Of a stretch of DNA of 64,000 bases, positions 23,522-32,088 are shown piece by piece. A program made the translations under genes and the position numbers. The first letter of the stretch is position 1. Each line of letters begins with the position of its first letter. Origin of the DNA: Hassallia sp050875635 (GTDB lineage Bacteria > Cyanobacteriota > Cyanobacteriia > Cyanobacteriales > Nostocaceae); the NCBI RefSeq assembly GCF_050875635.1, contig NZ_JBPAOH010000013.1, forward strand, positions 27,009-91,008, written 5' to 3'. The notes beneath the pieces are model-generated. The model ran no database searches. It was not told the DNA's origin and worked only from the letters and a program-made list of their open reading frames with translations.

Positions 23522-25216
23522 TCATTTCCTTTTGCCGCCGGCTTTTGCAGCTTTGGCGGCTTTTTTGGCGGCTTTTTCAGCGGCGATCGCTGCTAATCTT
23601 GCTTGTTCTTTTTCTTCGGCGATTTTATCCAAATAGTAATGATAATCCCCTAGATAGACGCGGAATTCGCCATCGCGGATTTCGACGATTTTATTTGCTA
23701 CCTGAGAAATAAAATAACGGTCGTGAGAAACAACAATTACAGTGCCATCATAATTTTGGATTGCTTCTTCCAGCATTTCTTTTGCTGGGATATCTAGATG
23801 GTTTGTCGGCTCATCTAAAATGAGTAAATTTGCGGGACACAAAAGCATTTTTGCTAATGCCAAACGCGCTTTTTCTCCCCCACTTAATGCTGCGACTAAT
23901 TTCAACACTGTGTCCCCAGAAAACAAAAAGCGTCCCAACAGCGTGCGGACTTCTTCATTTTTCCAGTCGGGAACTTCATCATGGATGGTTTCCATGACAG
24001 TTTTCTTTAAATCTAAAGCTTCGGCTTGGTTTTGCTCGAAGTAACCGGGAATAACGTTGTGATCGCCTAAGCGAACAGTACCTTCTGTCGGTTTTTCGCT
24101 ACCCGTAATCAAACGCAGGACAGTAGATTTACCTGCACCGTTGGGACCAAGAAAAGCGATGCGATCGCCTCTTTCAATTAAAAGATTTGCGCCTAAAAAG
24201 AGAATTTTATCATCATAGATATGAGTTAAATCTTTAATTTCTACTACCTCGCGTCCGCTGCGGGGTGCGGGGGGAAAGCGGAAGTGCAAAGTTCTGACAC
24301 CAGCTACAGGTGCTTCAATGCGTTCAATTTTTTCAAGTTGTTTTTCGCGGCTTTTTGCTTGGGTACTGCGGGTAGCACTAGCGCGGAATCTGTCAACAAA
24401 AGTTTGCTGTTTTTCTAGTTCTTTCTGCTGACGTTCGTAAGCACTAAGTTGCGCTTGTTGATTTTCGGCTTTTTGTTGCAGGTAGGCGGAGTAGTTGCCG
24501 AGGTAAGTGGTGGAGACACCGCGTTCTGTTTCTACAATTTGGGTGCAGAGGCGATCTAAAAATTCCCGGTCATGAGATACTATTACCATCGGGGTAGTCA
24601 GCCCTTTGAGGTAATTTTCTAACCATTCGATGGTTTCTAAGTCCAGATGGTTGGTAGGTTCGTCCAGCAGCAATAAGTCGGGTTTTTGCAGCAGGATTTT
24701 ACCCAAACTCATCCGCATTTGCCAACCGCCGCTAAAAGCACTTACCAGGCGATCGCTATCACCGCCATCAAAACCCATTTCTGGCAGAATTTTGTCAATT
24801 TTTGCCTCTAATCCATAGCCATCAAGTGCTTCAAACTGCCTTTGGAGACGATCCATTTTCTCGATCAGTTTGTTTAACTGGTCTGGAGTTGCCGTTTCCA
24901 TTTCCCGATGCACCTGTGACAAAGCTTCATTAACTTTGTTTGCTTCGACAAAGGCACGCCAAAATTCTTCTTTAACAGTACGGCTGGGGTCTACTTCAAA
25001 TTCTTGGTTGAGGTAAGCTATGTGTAAGCTAGCCGGACGAATAATTTCGCCTGCGGTGGGTTCGATTTCGCCGGCGATGATTTTCAGTTGGGTAGATTTT
25101 CCGGCACCGTTGACACCCACCAAGCCGATGCGATCGCCAACTTTGACTTCCCAGTTGACATCTTTGAGAATTTCGCCTGTGGGATAAATTTTACTGATAT
25201 GTTCAAGTCGCAGCAT
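23522..25216 (-). CDS. ABC-F family ATPase (translation-associated type)
   Basis: A soluble protein with two ATP-binding cassettes and no membrane domain, the ABC-F layout whose members act on the ribosome. Cassette 1 shows GVNGAGKST (about residue 36), SAFSGGWQMRMSL and LLLLDEPTNHLD; cassette 2 shows GPNGAGKST, ALSGGEKARLALA and LLILDEPTNHLD. They are joined by a charged linker (about 240-300) of the kind that contacts the ribosome. The C-terminal tail is Lys/Ala-rich (EKAAKKAAKAAKAGGKRK). At 564 residues it resembles the Uup/YfmR/EttA group; which subfamily cannot be settled by eye. Confidence 0.9.
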   Translation of the reverse strand: MLRLEHISKIYPTGEILKDVNWEVKVGDRIGLVGVNGAGKSTQLKIIAGEIEPTAGEIIRPASLHIAYLNQEFEVDPSRTVKEEFWRAFVEANKVNEALSQVHREMETATPDQLNKLIEKMDRLQRQFEALDGYGLEAKIDKILPEMGFDGGDSDRLVSAFSGGWQMRMSLGKILLQKPDLLLLDEPTNHLDLETIEWLENYLKGLTTPMVIVSHDREFLDRLCTQIVETERGVSTTYLGNYSAYLQQKAENQQAQLSAYERQQKELEKQQTFVDRFRASATRSTQAKSREKQLEKIERIEAPVAGVRTLHFRFPPAPRSGREVVEIKDLTHIYDDKILFLGANLLIERGDRIAFLGPNGAGKSTVLRLITGSEKPTEGTVRLGDHNVIPGYFEQNQAEALDLKKTVMETIHDEVPDWKNEEVRTLLGRFLFSGDTVLKLVAALSGGEKARLALAKMLLCPANLLILDEPTNHLDIPAKEMLEEAIQNYDGTVIVVSHDRYFISQVANKIVEIRDGEFRVYLGDYHYYLDKIAEEKEQARLAAIAAEKAAKKAAKAAKAGGKRK

Positions 25217-25343
25217 TCAGTGTCTCTAGGGTAGGGAATGGGTAACAGAGGCGCAGAAGCTCACGCCGTGTCCAAATATTAACAAAATTTAACTACATAT
25301 TTCGTATTAATTCTTGGCATAAAGAGAAGATTTTCAAAGGCTA

Positions 25344-25529
25344 TTACGCTGCTTGCGTTACCTCTTCAATACTCAAGCCTAAGCCTTCTGCTATCTGCTC
25401 TAAACTAAATCCTAATGCCAGAAGGCGGCGTACAGCGCTTGAATAAACTTCGCGTTTCCCTTCTTCTCTACCTTGTTCCTTACCTTCAAACAAAGGCTTC
25501 CTGATAAAATCTGGTTTGCTTGAACTCAC
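25344..25529 (-). pseudogene. Duplicated C-terminal tail of the Rpn-type nuclease gene
   Basis: About 60 residues match the end of the next upstream gene (EGKEQGREEGKREV, ALGFSLEQIAEGLGLSIEEV), and the DNA similarity continues into its flank. It is a ~230 bp tandem duplication of the tail only, with no nuclease domain. Confidence 0.8.
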
Positions 25530-25595
25530 TTATACTAAACATTGTCTGTATTTCCTCCTGAAGCTTGTTGTCAAATTAGGATTTCAACTATTGCC

Positions 25596-26420
25596 TTACT
25601 CGTTTGAAGACTGTTGTTGTGCCAGTTGTCTTACCTCCTCAAGACTTAGACTTAAGCCTTGTGCTATCTGTTCTAAACTAAGCCCCAATGCCAAAAATTG
25701 GCGTACAGCGTTTAAAGTAGCTTCGCGTTTGCCTTCTTCTCTGCCTTGTTCTATACCTTCTTGCTTGCCTTCTGTGAAGGCTTCCTGATAAAATCTGGTT
25801 TGCTTTAACTCACTTAAACTAAACATTGCTTGTATTTCCTCCCTAGTCATCCTTGGAAACTTGTAGACGATGATTGTCTCTATCAATTGTAATAATTGCC
25901 CCTGCATAATTTCATCGTCTACATCTTGGGTTACTCTGTCTATTAACTCCCTTGCTTGTCCAATTGCTGTATCTTCAGCTTCAATAACTAATTTGACGCT
26001 TGCAATGCCAATTGGTAGCGATGTAACTTCGCCTAATTCATCTAGATAAATGCGACTGACTCGCTGACTGCTGAAGAACTCGCGGTAATGTTTTATATCT
26101 CCTGTGTCTGTGCTTTGAGTTGGGTATACAACCACAGCACACCAATCGTTTTCTGGCTTGTTTTGACGAAGATATAAACATATTTCGGCAAACAGTCGAG
26201 AGTAAATTTCTGAGTCTGGCTGAAATTGAACTTCAACAAAGTAAATTGGGTTTTCCTCTGTTTGTGTAGGAAGAAAAACTCCATCAATTCTGAATGCTGT
26301 TTGTTTAACTTCAACTGACGAAAATTGATACAAGTTTGCTTCTAGTGGTTCTCCGATGAGTTCAAAGAAGATGCTGGGGAATTCTTGAAATAACCGATAA
26401 AAGATGCTGTCGGTTTTCAC
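25596..26420 (-). CDS. Rpn/DUF2887-type PD-(D/E)XK nuclease or transposase-like protein
   Basis: A 274-residue member of the Rpn-like family abundant in cyanobacteria. The nuclease core is visible near the N-terminus: FRIDGVFLP (Asp) followed by YFVEVQFQ (Glu-x-Gln in place of Glu-x-Lys). The opening MKTDSIFYRLFQEFPSIFFELIG is the family signature. The C-terminal part is a charged EGKQEGIEQGREEGKRE helix and a short LEQIAQGLSLSLEEV motif. Members have been linked to recombination, but the role here is unknown. Its tail is duplicated just downstream. Confidence 0.85.
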   Translation of the reverse strand: MKTDSIFYRLFQEFPSIFFELIGEPLEANLYQFSSVEVKQTAFRIDGVFLPTQTEENPIYFVEVQFQPDSEIYSRLFAEICLYLRQNKPENDWCAVVVYPTQSTDTGDIKHYREFFSSQRVSRIYLDELGEVTSLPIGIASVKLVIEAEDTAIGQARELIDRVTQDVDDEIMQGQLLQLIETIIVYKFPRMTREEIQAMFSLSELKQTRFYQEAFTEGKQEGIEQGREEGKREATLNAVRQFLALGLSLEQIAQGLSLSLEEVRQLAQQQSSNE

Positions 26421-26524
26421 AACTTAGTAGATAAAACACTTATGACAAGATTATCATGTATCGCTTTCTTGAATGCGATCGCCTTCTTTATACAGCAGTT
26501 CGATCGATCAAGCGCGTGTTCAGA

Positions 26525-26561
26525 GAATATCCCCGACTTATTAAATAAGTCGGGGATATTC
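26525..26561. terminator. Near-perfect 18 bp palindrome
   Basis: GAATATCCCCGACTTATT and its exact inverse are separated by one base. Its origin is unclear: it is 100 bases from the nearest gene start, so it is more likely a repeat or DNA site than a conventional terminator. Confidence 0.5.
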
Positions 26562-26739
26562 AGCTCGATTTTTAATATTTGAAAACAATTTGTTCATCAC
26601 CCACCAAGGGTTATAAAACCCTGGCTAATAGCGAAACTCCTATAAATAAAACTAAATTATCAGAATACTTATCTTTCTTTCAGTCCATTAAAATGGACAA
26701 ACGTCGTGAAAAACAATTATGCGTTGCTCGAAACCCTTG

Positions 26740-26767
26740 GTAGAGACGTTTCATGAAATGTCTCTAC
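26740..26767. repeat. GTAGAGACGTTTC palindromic repeat
   Basis: GTAGAGACGTTTC and GAAATGTCTCTAC form a palindromic copy of the six-member family, in a gene-free gap. Confidence 0.8.
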
Positions 26768-26800
26768 TTGATTTTTGCAGATGTATAATGGACTTGAGCT

Positions 26801-26834
26801 ATTAACCGGGCGTTGCAAGTGACGGGCGATCGCC
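26801..26834 (+). repeat. AACCGGGCGTTGC repeat, copy A
   Basis: ATTAACCGGGCGTTGCAAGT followed by a HIP1-containing stretch. Related copies lie at 27750 (plus) and 28250-28288 (minus), all around the small peptide gene. The gap 26421-27310 holds only this and the hairpins listed; no gene is seen. Confidence 0.6.
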
Positions 26835-26862
26835 TGGTCACGAGGATGCCAATTAAACAATA

Positions 26863-26895
26863 AAATCCCCTCCAGAGGAAAAATAGGAGGGGTTT
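26863..26895. terminator. Terminator-like hairpin in gene-free gap
   Basis: AATCCCCTCC pairs with GGAGGGGTTT around a 12-base loop. No gene ends here, so it may be a remnant of a lost transcription unit or end an unrecognised RNA. Confidence 0.45.
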
Positions 26896-27310
26896 ATGCT
26901 AAACTATAATTGCTATTTAACCCAACTTGCAGGTCAATCATTTACCCCTGAGCAGGCTTTTTTCCAACTCCTTTAAAAATGGGCAAATCGGGAGATGTAA
27001 AGCTTAGTTCTTGTGTTCTTATGCAAACACCCCACTTCCTAATTGACTGAAGTGTTAATATAGGTCTGTTGATGTTTTCGTCACTTTCACAGCGAGTATC
27101 CCCCACCTTTTGGGTGTACCGTTATGGTGGGGGACTTACGCCGAAACTATTAAATTCATGACCAAATGTCTTTCTACTTAACTCTCTATTAGGTATCCAG
27201 CCCTGGAAATCTGAGAAACCGTTAGAGGATTTGTAGAACTGCCGCTCGGTCAACAAATTTAATAAAAAGTTACAACCCTTTCGGGCTAACATTTTCAGAC
27301 CGTAGGGTGG

Positions 27311-27338
27311 ATTAAGGTTGGACTAGTCCAACCTTAAT
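27311..27338. terminator. Perfect 28 bp palindrome at the 3' end of the peptide gene
   Basis: ATTAAGGTTGGACT is followed at once by its exact inverse. It overlaps the stop codon of the double-glycine peptide gene and has no T tract, so it would act as a cruciform, RNA-stabilising hairpin or protein site. Confidence 0.6.
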
Positions 27339-27552
27339 CGGTATAAGATGCTCCGCCGGGACCATAATATCCCTGTTGCCCATCCGAACCAAAGTATTTT
27401 ACGGTTCCCCCATCGACAATTACAGTAGTTGAGTCATCACTAAAGAACACACCTCCTCCAGAGATTTGGCTTAATTGTTCATCCGTAAGTTCGCTAAAAA
27501 GTTCATCAACAATCTTAGCTGGTTGCACATCAGTGATTTTGATGTTAGACAT
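27334..27552 (-). CDS. Small peptide precursor with double-glycine leader (bacteriocin-like)
   Basis: A 72-residue peptide. Residues 1-33 look like a leader of the type removed by C39 peptidase/ABC exporters (KIVDELFSELTDEQLSQISGG). The proposed 39-residue core begins GVFFSDDSTT and ends YYGPGGASYTD; it is rich in Gly, Ser, Asp and Tyr and has no Cys. The ATG at 27552 is chosen because AAGGAG lies eight bases upstream; the longer frame from 27636 lacks such a site. No exporter, maturation enzyme or immunity gene is nearby, so it is an orphan. It resembles the short double-glycine peptides common in cyanobacteria. The function is inferred. Confidence 0.72.
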   Translation of the reverse strand: MSNIKITDVQPAKIVDELFSELTDEQLSQISGGGVFFSDDSTTVIVDGGTVKYFGSDGQQGYYGPGGASYTD

Positions 27553-28249
27553 GAATACTCCTTGGTTTGTGTTTGTGTTAATAAGCACCCTGTAAACTGT
27601 ATAGAGTATAACACGGAACTGCATTGAACATAGCATATGTAACAGGTAAAAATTTAGACTACTTTTTTGTGATTTCCGGAGATTTTTTGTTTTTTGACTT
27701 GATTAGTCTTGTCATCTATCGCAAGTTGGACTTTTCCATTATCTTAAGTAATAACCGGGCGTTGCGGGTTAGGCGACAGAGGAGTGCGAAGCACCCAAAG
27801 AGCTATGCGATCGCCCATCTACAAACTGTGCTTTGCTTGACTTCAAGTAACTAAAGAATATAAATACTGAACTAGATTACTGCATTAAATTTTACTCATT
27901 TTTCAAAATTTTTTTCAGAGTAAATACAAAAAGAAATGCTTCAACTTAAGTAAAAACCCTAACCAGGTACAAGCATGAATCGATTTCGGTAAGACACAAG
28001 TTATGCACCTTACCACTGTTTAAATATAATGCTTTAGATGTTGCTTAATATAGTGATGATACGGCTCATCCTTGCACTGGGAATACATGAGTCCGCATTA
28101 CTTTCAACGAAATTCGACTTTGTTCAATAGAGGTCGTCTTCGATTGTATAATCAGTATATGCCGAGAGTCACTACGCGATCGCTCAAGCGCCTTACTACC
28201 CAACCGCACTTTGTGCGGTTGCCCTGCTCAGAGAGAGCAGGGTAGTATA
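27553..28249. other. Gene-free gap with repeat copy B
   Basis: A second AACCGGGCGTTGC copy lies at 27750-27815, ending in a HIP1 site. Around 28200-28242 two small hairpins occur side by side (CAACCGCA/TGCGGTTG and CCCTGCTC/GAGCAGGG). Nothing else is recognised. The promoter of the peptide gene must lie in the first bases of this gap. Confidence 0.5.
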
Positions 28250-28288
28250 CGGGCGATCGCATCCACTTGCAACGCCGGGTTATTAGCC
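28250..28288 (-). repeat. AACCGGGCGTTGC repeat, copy C
   Basis: The minus strand reads TAATAACCCGGCGTTGCAAG followed by a HIP1 site, matching copies A and B with small changes. Confidence 0.6.
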
Positions 28289-28326
28289 AAAGAATTTATT
28301 TTTTGGCGATAGGATTTTATTTGACT

Positions 28327-29367
28327 TCAAATCGGTTCCCAACAACCAACAATAGTTTCACCCCGCTTTTCTTTCTCAGCTAATTCTAAATTCAATTCCA
28401 GCAGCTTCTCTAAAATGTCGTCGTTAGGATTAAAATCGTAAGTTTGCATCACCAATTTATCAAGCTGTTCATGCAATTTATAAAGTTGGCTCGTTGGCTC
28501 ATTAAAAAATTTGTTATATAGCGTTGTAATTCCCCACTGTTTCGTTTCCATCTGTTGAGTGCGATATTCATGAAGTTCTTCTCCATGAATCAACGAAAAT
28601 AAACCGCCGTTAAAATAATCTACCCCTTTATAACGTCCCGCTGGCGTAATTCCTGGCTGATTCATTTCCCGAAATAAACCACCTAAAACATCGTAAGAAC
28701 TCGCTCCTTTCATGCAATCCTGAACGCAGGAAATAAACATATCACGCGGTAATAATTGTCTATCCTCAGCAAACATCGCCAGCACGCATTGCAAAATAAA
28801 CCGCTGCGCTGTCAACTTCTCAATTTTGCGCTTTTCCAATTCCAGCAGCAATTCTCCCATGCGGCGTGCGGCGCGTTCTGTCACCACTACCTGATTATTT
28901 CTAAATACAGGAGTTTTTTCCCCTAATTCCATAAACGCAAAGGCTCCTGCCCTTTCTGGCAGTTGCTCTAGGGGAATTACATCTACAGGTGTATCTAGTT
29001 GGATATCAAAGTCAAAAATCCAGAATTCGTCAAAATTGCACAACAGAACATAACGCGGGCGATTTGGTACTAACCGCGTCCAATAATCAAACGCTTGAGA
29101 ATAATGCTTACTTAAATCTTCCCCGCGCTTCTTCATCTCAATTAATACGCGGGGTTTCCACACCAAATCAGCAAAGCCGGTTTTACCTTTCTTGCTGCCT
29201 TTTTTTATCGCTTCTTCGTAACTCGCTCCCGCTTCCAGCGCTCCCTCATGTCCAAACGCTCGAAAAAAGCGATCTAAAAAGGTTTGCGCTTCTTTTCTTT
29301 CTTCGCCTTTGATGTGTTGCTTACAAAAATTAACAAACTTATCGAGACTTTCAGTGGTTGCTACCAT
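28327..29367 (-). pseudogene. MmeI-like type IIL restriction-modification protein, internally deleted
   Basis: Residues 1-260 match the nuclease and spacer part of MmeI-like proteins, with a PD-(D/E)XK site (Asp in FADLVWK, Glu-x-Lys in VLIEMKKRG, about 67-79) and the conserved GVDYFNGGLFS. At about 262-275 the sequence jumps to the family's extreme C-terminus (WGITTLYNKFFNEPTSQLYK, YDFNPNDDILEKLLELN). The whole adenine methyltransferase and target-recognition core, about 550-650 residues, is missing. The frame is intact. Without a methylase the remnant cannot act as a normal restriction-modification enzyme; it could be a decaying gene or a reduced nuclease. Confidence 0.8.
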
Positions 29368-29551
29368 TTTGGATTTTTGATGTTGCTTGGGGAATAATCA
29401 GTATTTTTAACTATTCCTTTGTGATGAATTCATCAATCCAAATGGTATTTTATATTTGGTAAATTTGCACTTTCTCAGGCTGGAAGCCTCACCCTTCTAA
29501 GGTGTCGGGCAGAATTGTATTGAGATGGGCGATCGCTCTTCACTTCAAAAT

Positions 29552-29914
29552 TCAACTAGCTTTGGCTTCATCACTCGAAGACTCAGCAACAGCAGCAAAT
29601 CTCGCAGCAGCAGCTTGAACTATCTGAGCCACTTGAGACAAAGGCATATGATTGATTTGTCTTAAAATAACACTCAAATCTGAGGTTTCTGGTACTGCTT
29701 TGCCTTCCAAACAGCAGAGTAACTCTTCCAACGTGTAGCCTGCACGAGTTGCTATCTGAGCCAGATTTTCAGTATCTGGCACCTTCACGCCCTTTTCCCA
29801 CATTTGAACAGCAGTAGCAGAAACCCCCAAAAGCTTGCCAAATGCTCGCTGACTCGTTGAGCCACGAGCTAATTTAATGATTTCAATCAGTTTTTGTCTA
29901 CTTTCAATGTTCAC
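29552..29914 (-). CDS. XRE-family helix-turn-helix regulator
   Basis: A 120-residue DNA-binding protein. An N-terminal XRE helix-turn-helix is clear (SQRAFGKLLGVSATAVQMWEKG, then VPDTENLAQIATRAGYTLEEL). The C-terminal ~45 residues (MPLSQVAQIVQAAAARFAAVAE) form an Ala-rich helix probably used for dimerisation. The A/T-rich leader with a repeated ACAAGTTTA motif (29940-29975) just upstream may be its own operator. It lies upstream of the MmeI-like remnant on the same strand and could once have controlled it. Confidence 0.85.
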   Translation of the reverse strand: MNIESRQKLIEIIKLARGSTSQRAFGKLLGVSATAVQMWEKGVKVPDTENLAQIATRAGYTLEELLCCLEGKAVPETSDLSVILRQINHMPLSQVAQIVQAAAARFAAVAESSSDEAKAS

Positions 29915-29937
29915 TGCTTTTATAGCTAGTCAACTTT

Positions 29938-29976
29938 ATTTACAAGTTTAGTTGCAATATTACAAGTTTACTTTTA
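29938..29976. promoter_or_regulatory. Repeated ACAAGTTTA motif upstream of XRE gene
   Basis: TTACAAGTTTAGTTGC and TTACAAGTTTACTTTT repeat within 30 bases of the XRE gene start. Spaced direct repeats at an XRE promoter suggest an autoregulatory operator; this is inference. Confidence 0.35.
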
Positions 29977-30111
29977 TATTGACAGGCTTGTCTTTTAGCA
30001 GTACTCTATATCTAAGGTTGCAATACGGCAACTTTAGCAATCGTTGAAAAGACTGATAACCGAGCAGTCAAAGAGCGCGAAAAACTTGGTTTGCTCAGAC
30101 GGGGGTACATC

Positions 30112-30597
30112 ATGGTTAGTTGGACACGCAAGAAAACACAATATCGCCGCAAAGGTCAAAGTTTAATAGCCGCTAATAAAATTAAACCACAATTGTGGCA
30201 CATTTCGTCAGCAGAAGCAAAAGAAGCACTTATAGCCCAAGGTCAGCGTGTCCAGAAAATCAAGAAAATCCACTGCCTAAAGCATCAAGTGTGTATTTCT
30301 TACTGGAATGAGCAAGGGGGTGTATGCAGCAGCTTTTTCAGCTACCGAATTTTTGCGCGTTGGCAAAATGAAGTTGAAAAGCTAATTTATACCTGTCCTA
30401 CAGTGAAGGAATGGACAAAATTACATCGCATCATGCGGTATGAATTCGCTTATTACAATTATTGCCGAGAAATCGAAGATGCACTTGACACCGCATTAGA
30501 AAACCGCCTGTGTGTATTTAAAGCAACATCCCTACAAGCGGTTTTTACAGATAATTATGTAGAGACGTTCCACTGGAACGTCTCTACTCCCGATTAA
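30112..30597 (+). CDS. Hypothetical basic protein whose 3' end runs through a repeat
   Basis: I do not recognise this 161-residue protein. It is basic at the N-terminus (SWTRKKTQYRRKGQ) and rich in aromatic residues and Cys (IHCLKHQVCISYWNEQGG, YYNYCREIEDA). The ATG at 30112 is preferred over 30091, since MVSWTRKK follows a more natural spacing. The last ten codons (VETFHWNVST) are the GTAGAGACG palindromic repeat read as protein, so the original C-terminus may have been lost. The stop overlaps the end of prfA on the other strand by four bases. Confidence 0.5.
   Translation: MVSWTRKKTQYRRKGQSLIAANKIKPQLWHISSAEAKEALIAQGQRVQKIKKIHCLKHQVCISYWNEQGGVCSSFFSYRIFARWQNEVEKLIYTCPTVKEWTKLHRIMRYEFAYYNYCREIEDALDTALENRLCVFKATSLQAVFTDNYVETFHWNVSTPD
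30559..30587. repeat. GTAGAGACGTTCC palindromic repeat inside a coding 3' end
   Basis: A perfect-arm copy (GTAGAGACGTTCC/GGAACGTCTCTAC) forms the last codons of the 30112 gene and lies next to the convergent prfA stop. It may serve as a bidirectional terminator. Confidence 0.85.
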
Positions 30598-31694
30598 TTG
30601 CTAGCGCCGGAAGTGGCGAGTTCTGCTAACCGTTCTTGCTGGTCTTGAGAGATACAAGATTGAATCAGTGGTTCTAAATCGCCTTCCAAGACCGGGTTAA
30701 GCGAATAGTTTTGACCAAGACGGTGGTCGGTGGCGCGGTTATCTTTGTAGTTGTAGGTGCGAATCTTTTCAGAACGCGAACCTGTACCAACTTGCGATCG
30801 CCTCATCGAAGTTACTTCTTCTTGTTGTTCGCGCAACTTGATTTCATACAACTTCGCCCGCAGAATTTGCATAGCCCGTTCTTTGTTTTGTAACTGGCTG
30901 CGTTCTTCCGTACAGAAAATCCGAATTCCGGTAGGTTTGTGCATCAAGTCAACCGCTGTTTCCACCTTGTTGACGTTTTGTCCACCAGCACCACCAGAAC
31001 GAGCTGTAGTCATTTCAATATCCTTCGGGTCGATGTGAATTTCCACATCATCCACCTCTGGCATAATTGCCACAGTCGCTGTCGAGGTGTGAACTCGTCC
31101 CCCAGCTTCGGTTGCCGGCACACGCTGCACGCGATGCACTCCAGCTTCAAACTTCAGCTTGCTGTAAACGCTGTCACCCTGAATTTCCAGAATCACTTCT
31201 TTGAAGCCGCCCATCTCACCGAGAGACTCACTTACCAGCTTCACTCTCCAACCCTGACTATCAGCATAGCGCGAATACAGCCGCAGCAAATCCCCAGCCC
31301 AGATACTAGCTTCATCGCCACCAGTACCGGCGCGAATTTCCAACATGATGTTTTTATCATCATTCGGATCGCGGGGTAACAGCAACACCTTCAAGCGAGT
31401 TTCTAAATATTCGATTTTCTGCTCAAGTTCATCGACTTCCAGTGCTGCCATTTCTTGCATTTCTGGATCGCTACTTGCTTCTTTGTAAACTTGACGCGCT
31501 CCTGTCAAGTCTTCAGTAGCAGTTTTCCAAGTTTCATAAGTATTTACCACCTCTTCTAAAGAAGAGCGTGACTTGGCGATTTTTTGATACTCATCCGGAT
31601 TTTTGGCAGTATCCGGATCGGCAAGCCGACGAGTTAATTCATTAAAAGTTTGTTCAACTGATTTTAATTTCTCCAGCAGGTATGATTCAGCCAT
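30594..31694 (-). CDS. prfA: Peptide chain release factor 1
   Basis: Recognises UAA and UAG stop codons and triggers release of the finished protein. The universally conserved GGQ is seen in RSGGAGGQNVNKVETAVDL, and the RF1-specific PxT anticodon-like motif in RVPATEAGGRVHTSTATV. The length, 366 residues from M at 31694 (MAESYLLEKLKSVEQ), is normal; the frame from 31724 adds ten residues that do not fit the family. It is the last gene of the long minus-strand translation cluster, and a terminator before it suggests partly independent transcription. Confidence 0.96.
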   Translation of the reverse strand: MAESYLLEKLKSVEQTFNELTRRLADPDTAKNPDEYQKIAKSRSSLEEVVNTYETWKTATEDLTGARQVYKEASSDPEMQEMAALEVDELEQKIEYLETRLKVLLLPRDPNDDKNIMLEIRAGTGGDEASIWAGDLLRLYSRYADSQGWRVKLVSESLGEMGGFKEVILEIQGDSVYSKLKFEAGVHRVQRVPATEAGGRVHTSTATVAIMPEVDDVEIHIDPKDIEMTTARSGGAGGQNVNKVETAVDLMHKPTGIRIFCTEERSQLQNKERAMQILRAKLYEIKLREQQEEVTSMRRSQVGTGSRSEKIRTYNYKDNRATDHRLGQNYSLNPVLEGDLEPLIQSCISQDQQERLAELATSGASN

Positions 31695-31732
31695 GACGAA
31701 TGCTCGCGCTCCTTTAAATAACAAATTGGCTT

Positions 31733-31770
31733 AGGAAAAAACACAATCGACCCCGAAAAGTACAGGGTCG
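31733..31770 (-). terminator. Terminator between rpmE and prfA
   Basis: On the minus strand CGACCCTG pairs with its near-inverse CGGGGTCG around a short loop, followed by ATTGTGTTTTTT. It lies after rpmE and may end the ribosomal transcript. Confidence 0.65.
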
Positions 31771-31796
31771 TCGTAAACACTGCCCAAGCCTTTTTG

Positions 31797-32045
31797 CTAC
31801 TTTTTCTTTTTGCCGCCTGCGCCTTCTTCGCCTGACGATGAGGACATACCGTACTTGCGAAGGAAGCGTTCTACTCGACCTTCGGTGTCAATCATCTTCT
31901 GAGTGCCGGTATAGAATGGGTGGTTTCCAGACCAAACATCTACATGCAATTCTGGCTTGGTTGAGCCAATGGTCATTACAACTTGACCGTTGCAGTAAAC
32001 TTTTGCCTCTGGATACCACTGGGGATGAATATCAGGTTTAGCCAT
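31797..32045 (-). CDS. rpmE: Ribosomal protein L31
   Basis: Bridges the 50S and 30S subunits near the central protuberance. 82 residues: MAKPDIHPQWYPEAKVYCNG at the start, HPFYTGTQKMIDTEGRVERF in the middle, and a Lys-rich end (GGKKKK). Only one Cys is present, so it is the zinc-free type. Gene order rpsI-rpmE-prfA is typical of cyanobacteria. Confidence 0.97.
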   Translation of the reverse strand: MAKPDIHPQWYPEAKVYCNGQVVMTIGSTKPELHVDVWSGNHPFYTGTQKMIDTEGRVERFLRKYGMSSSSGEEGAGGKKKK

Positions 32046-32088
32046 TTTCCTTTCGTGGTTAATCTATATAAATTATAACTTTTTGTTG

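Noticed and set aside
26801..28288. AACCGGGCGTTGC repeats as integron attC sites
   Set aside because: GTTAGGC occurs in one copy only, the paired outer core sites are missing, and no integrase is present.
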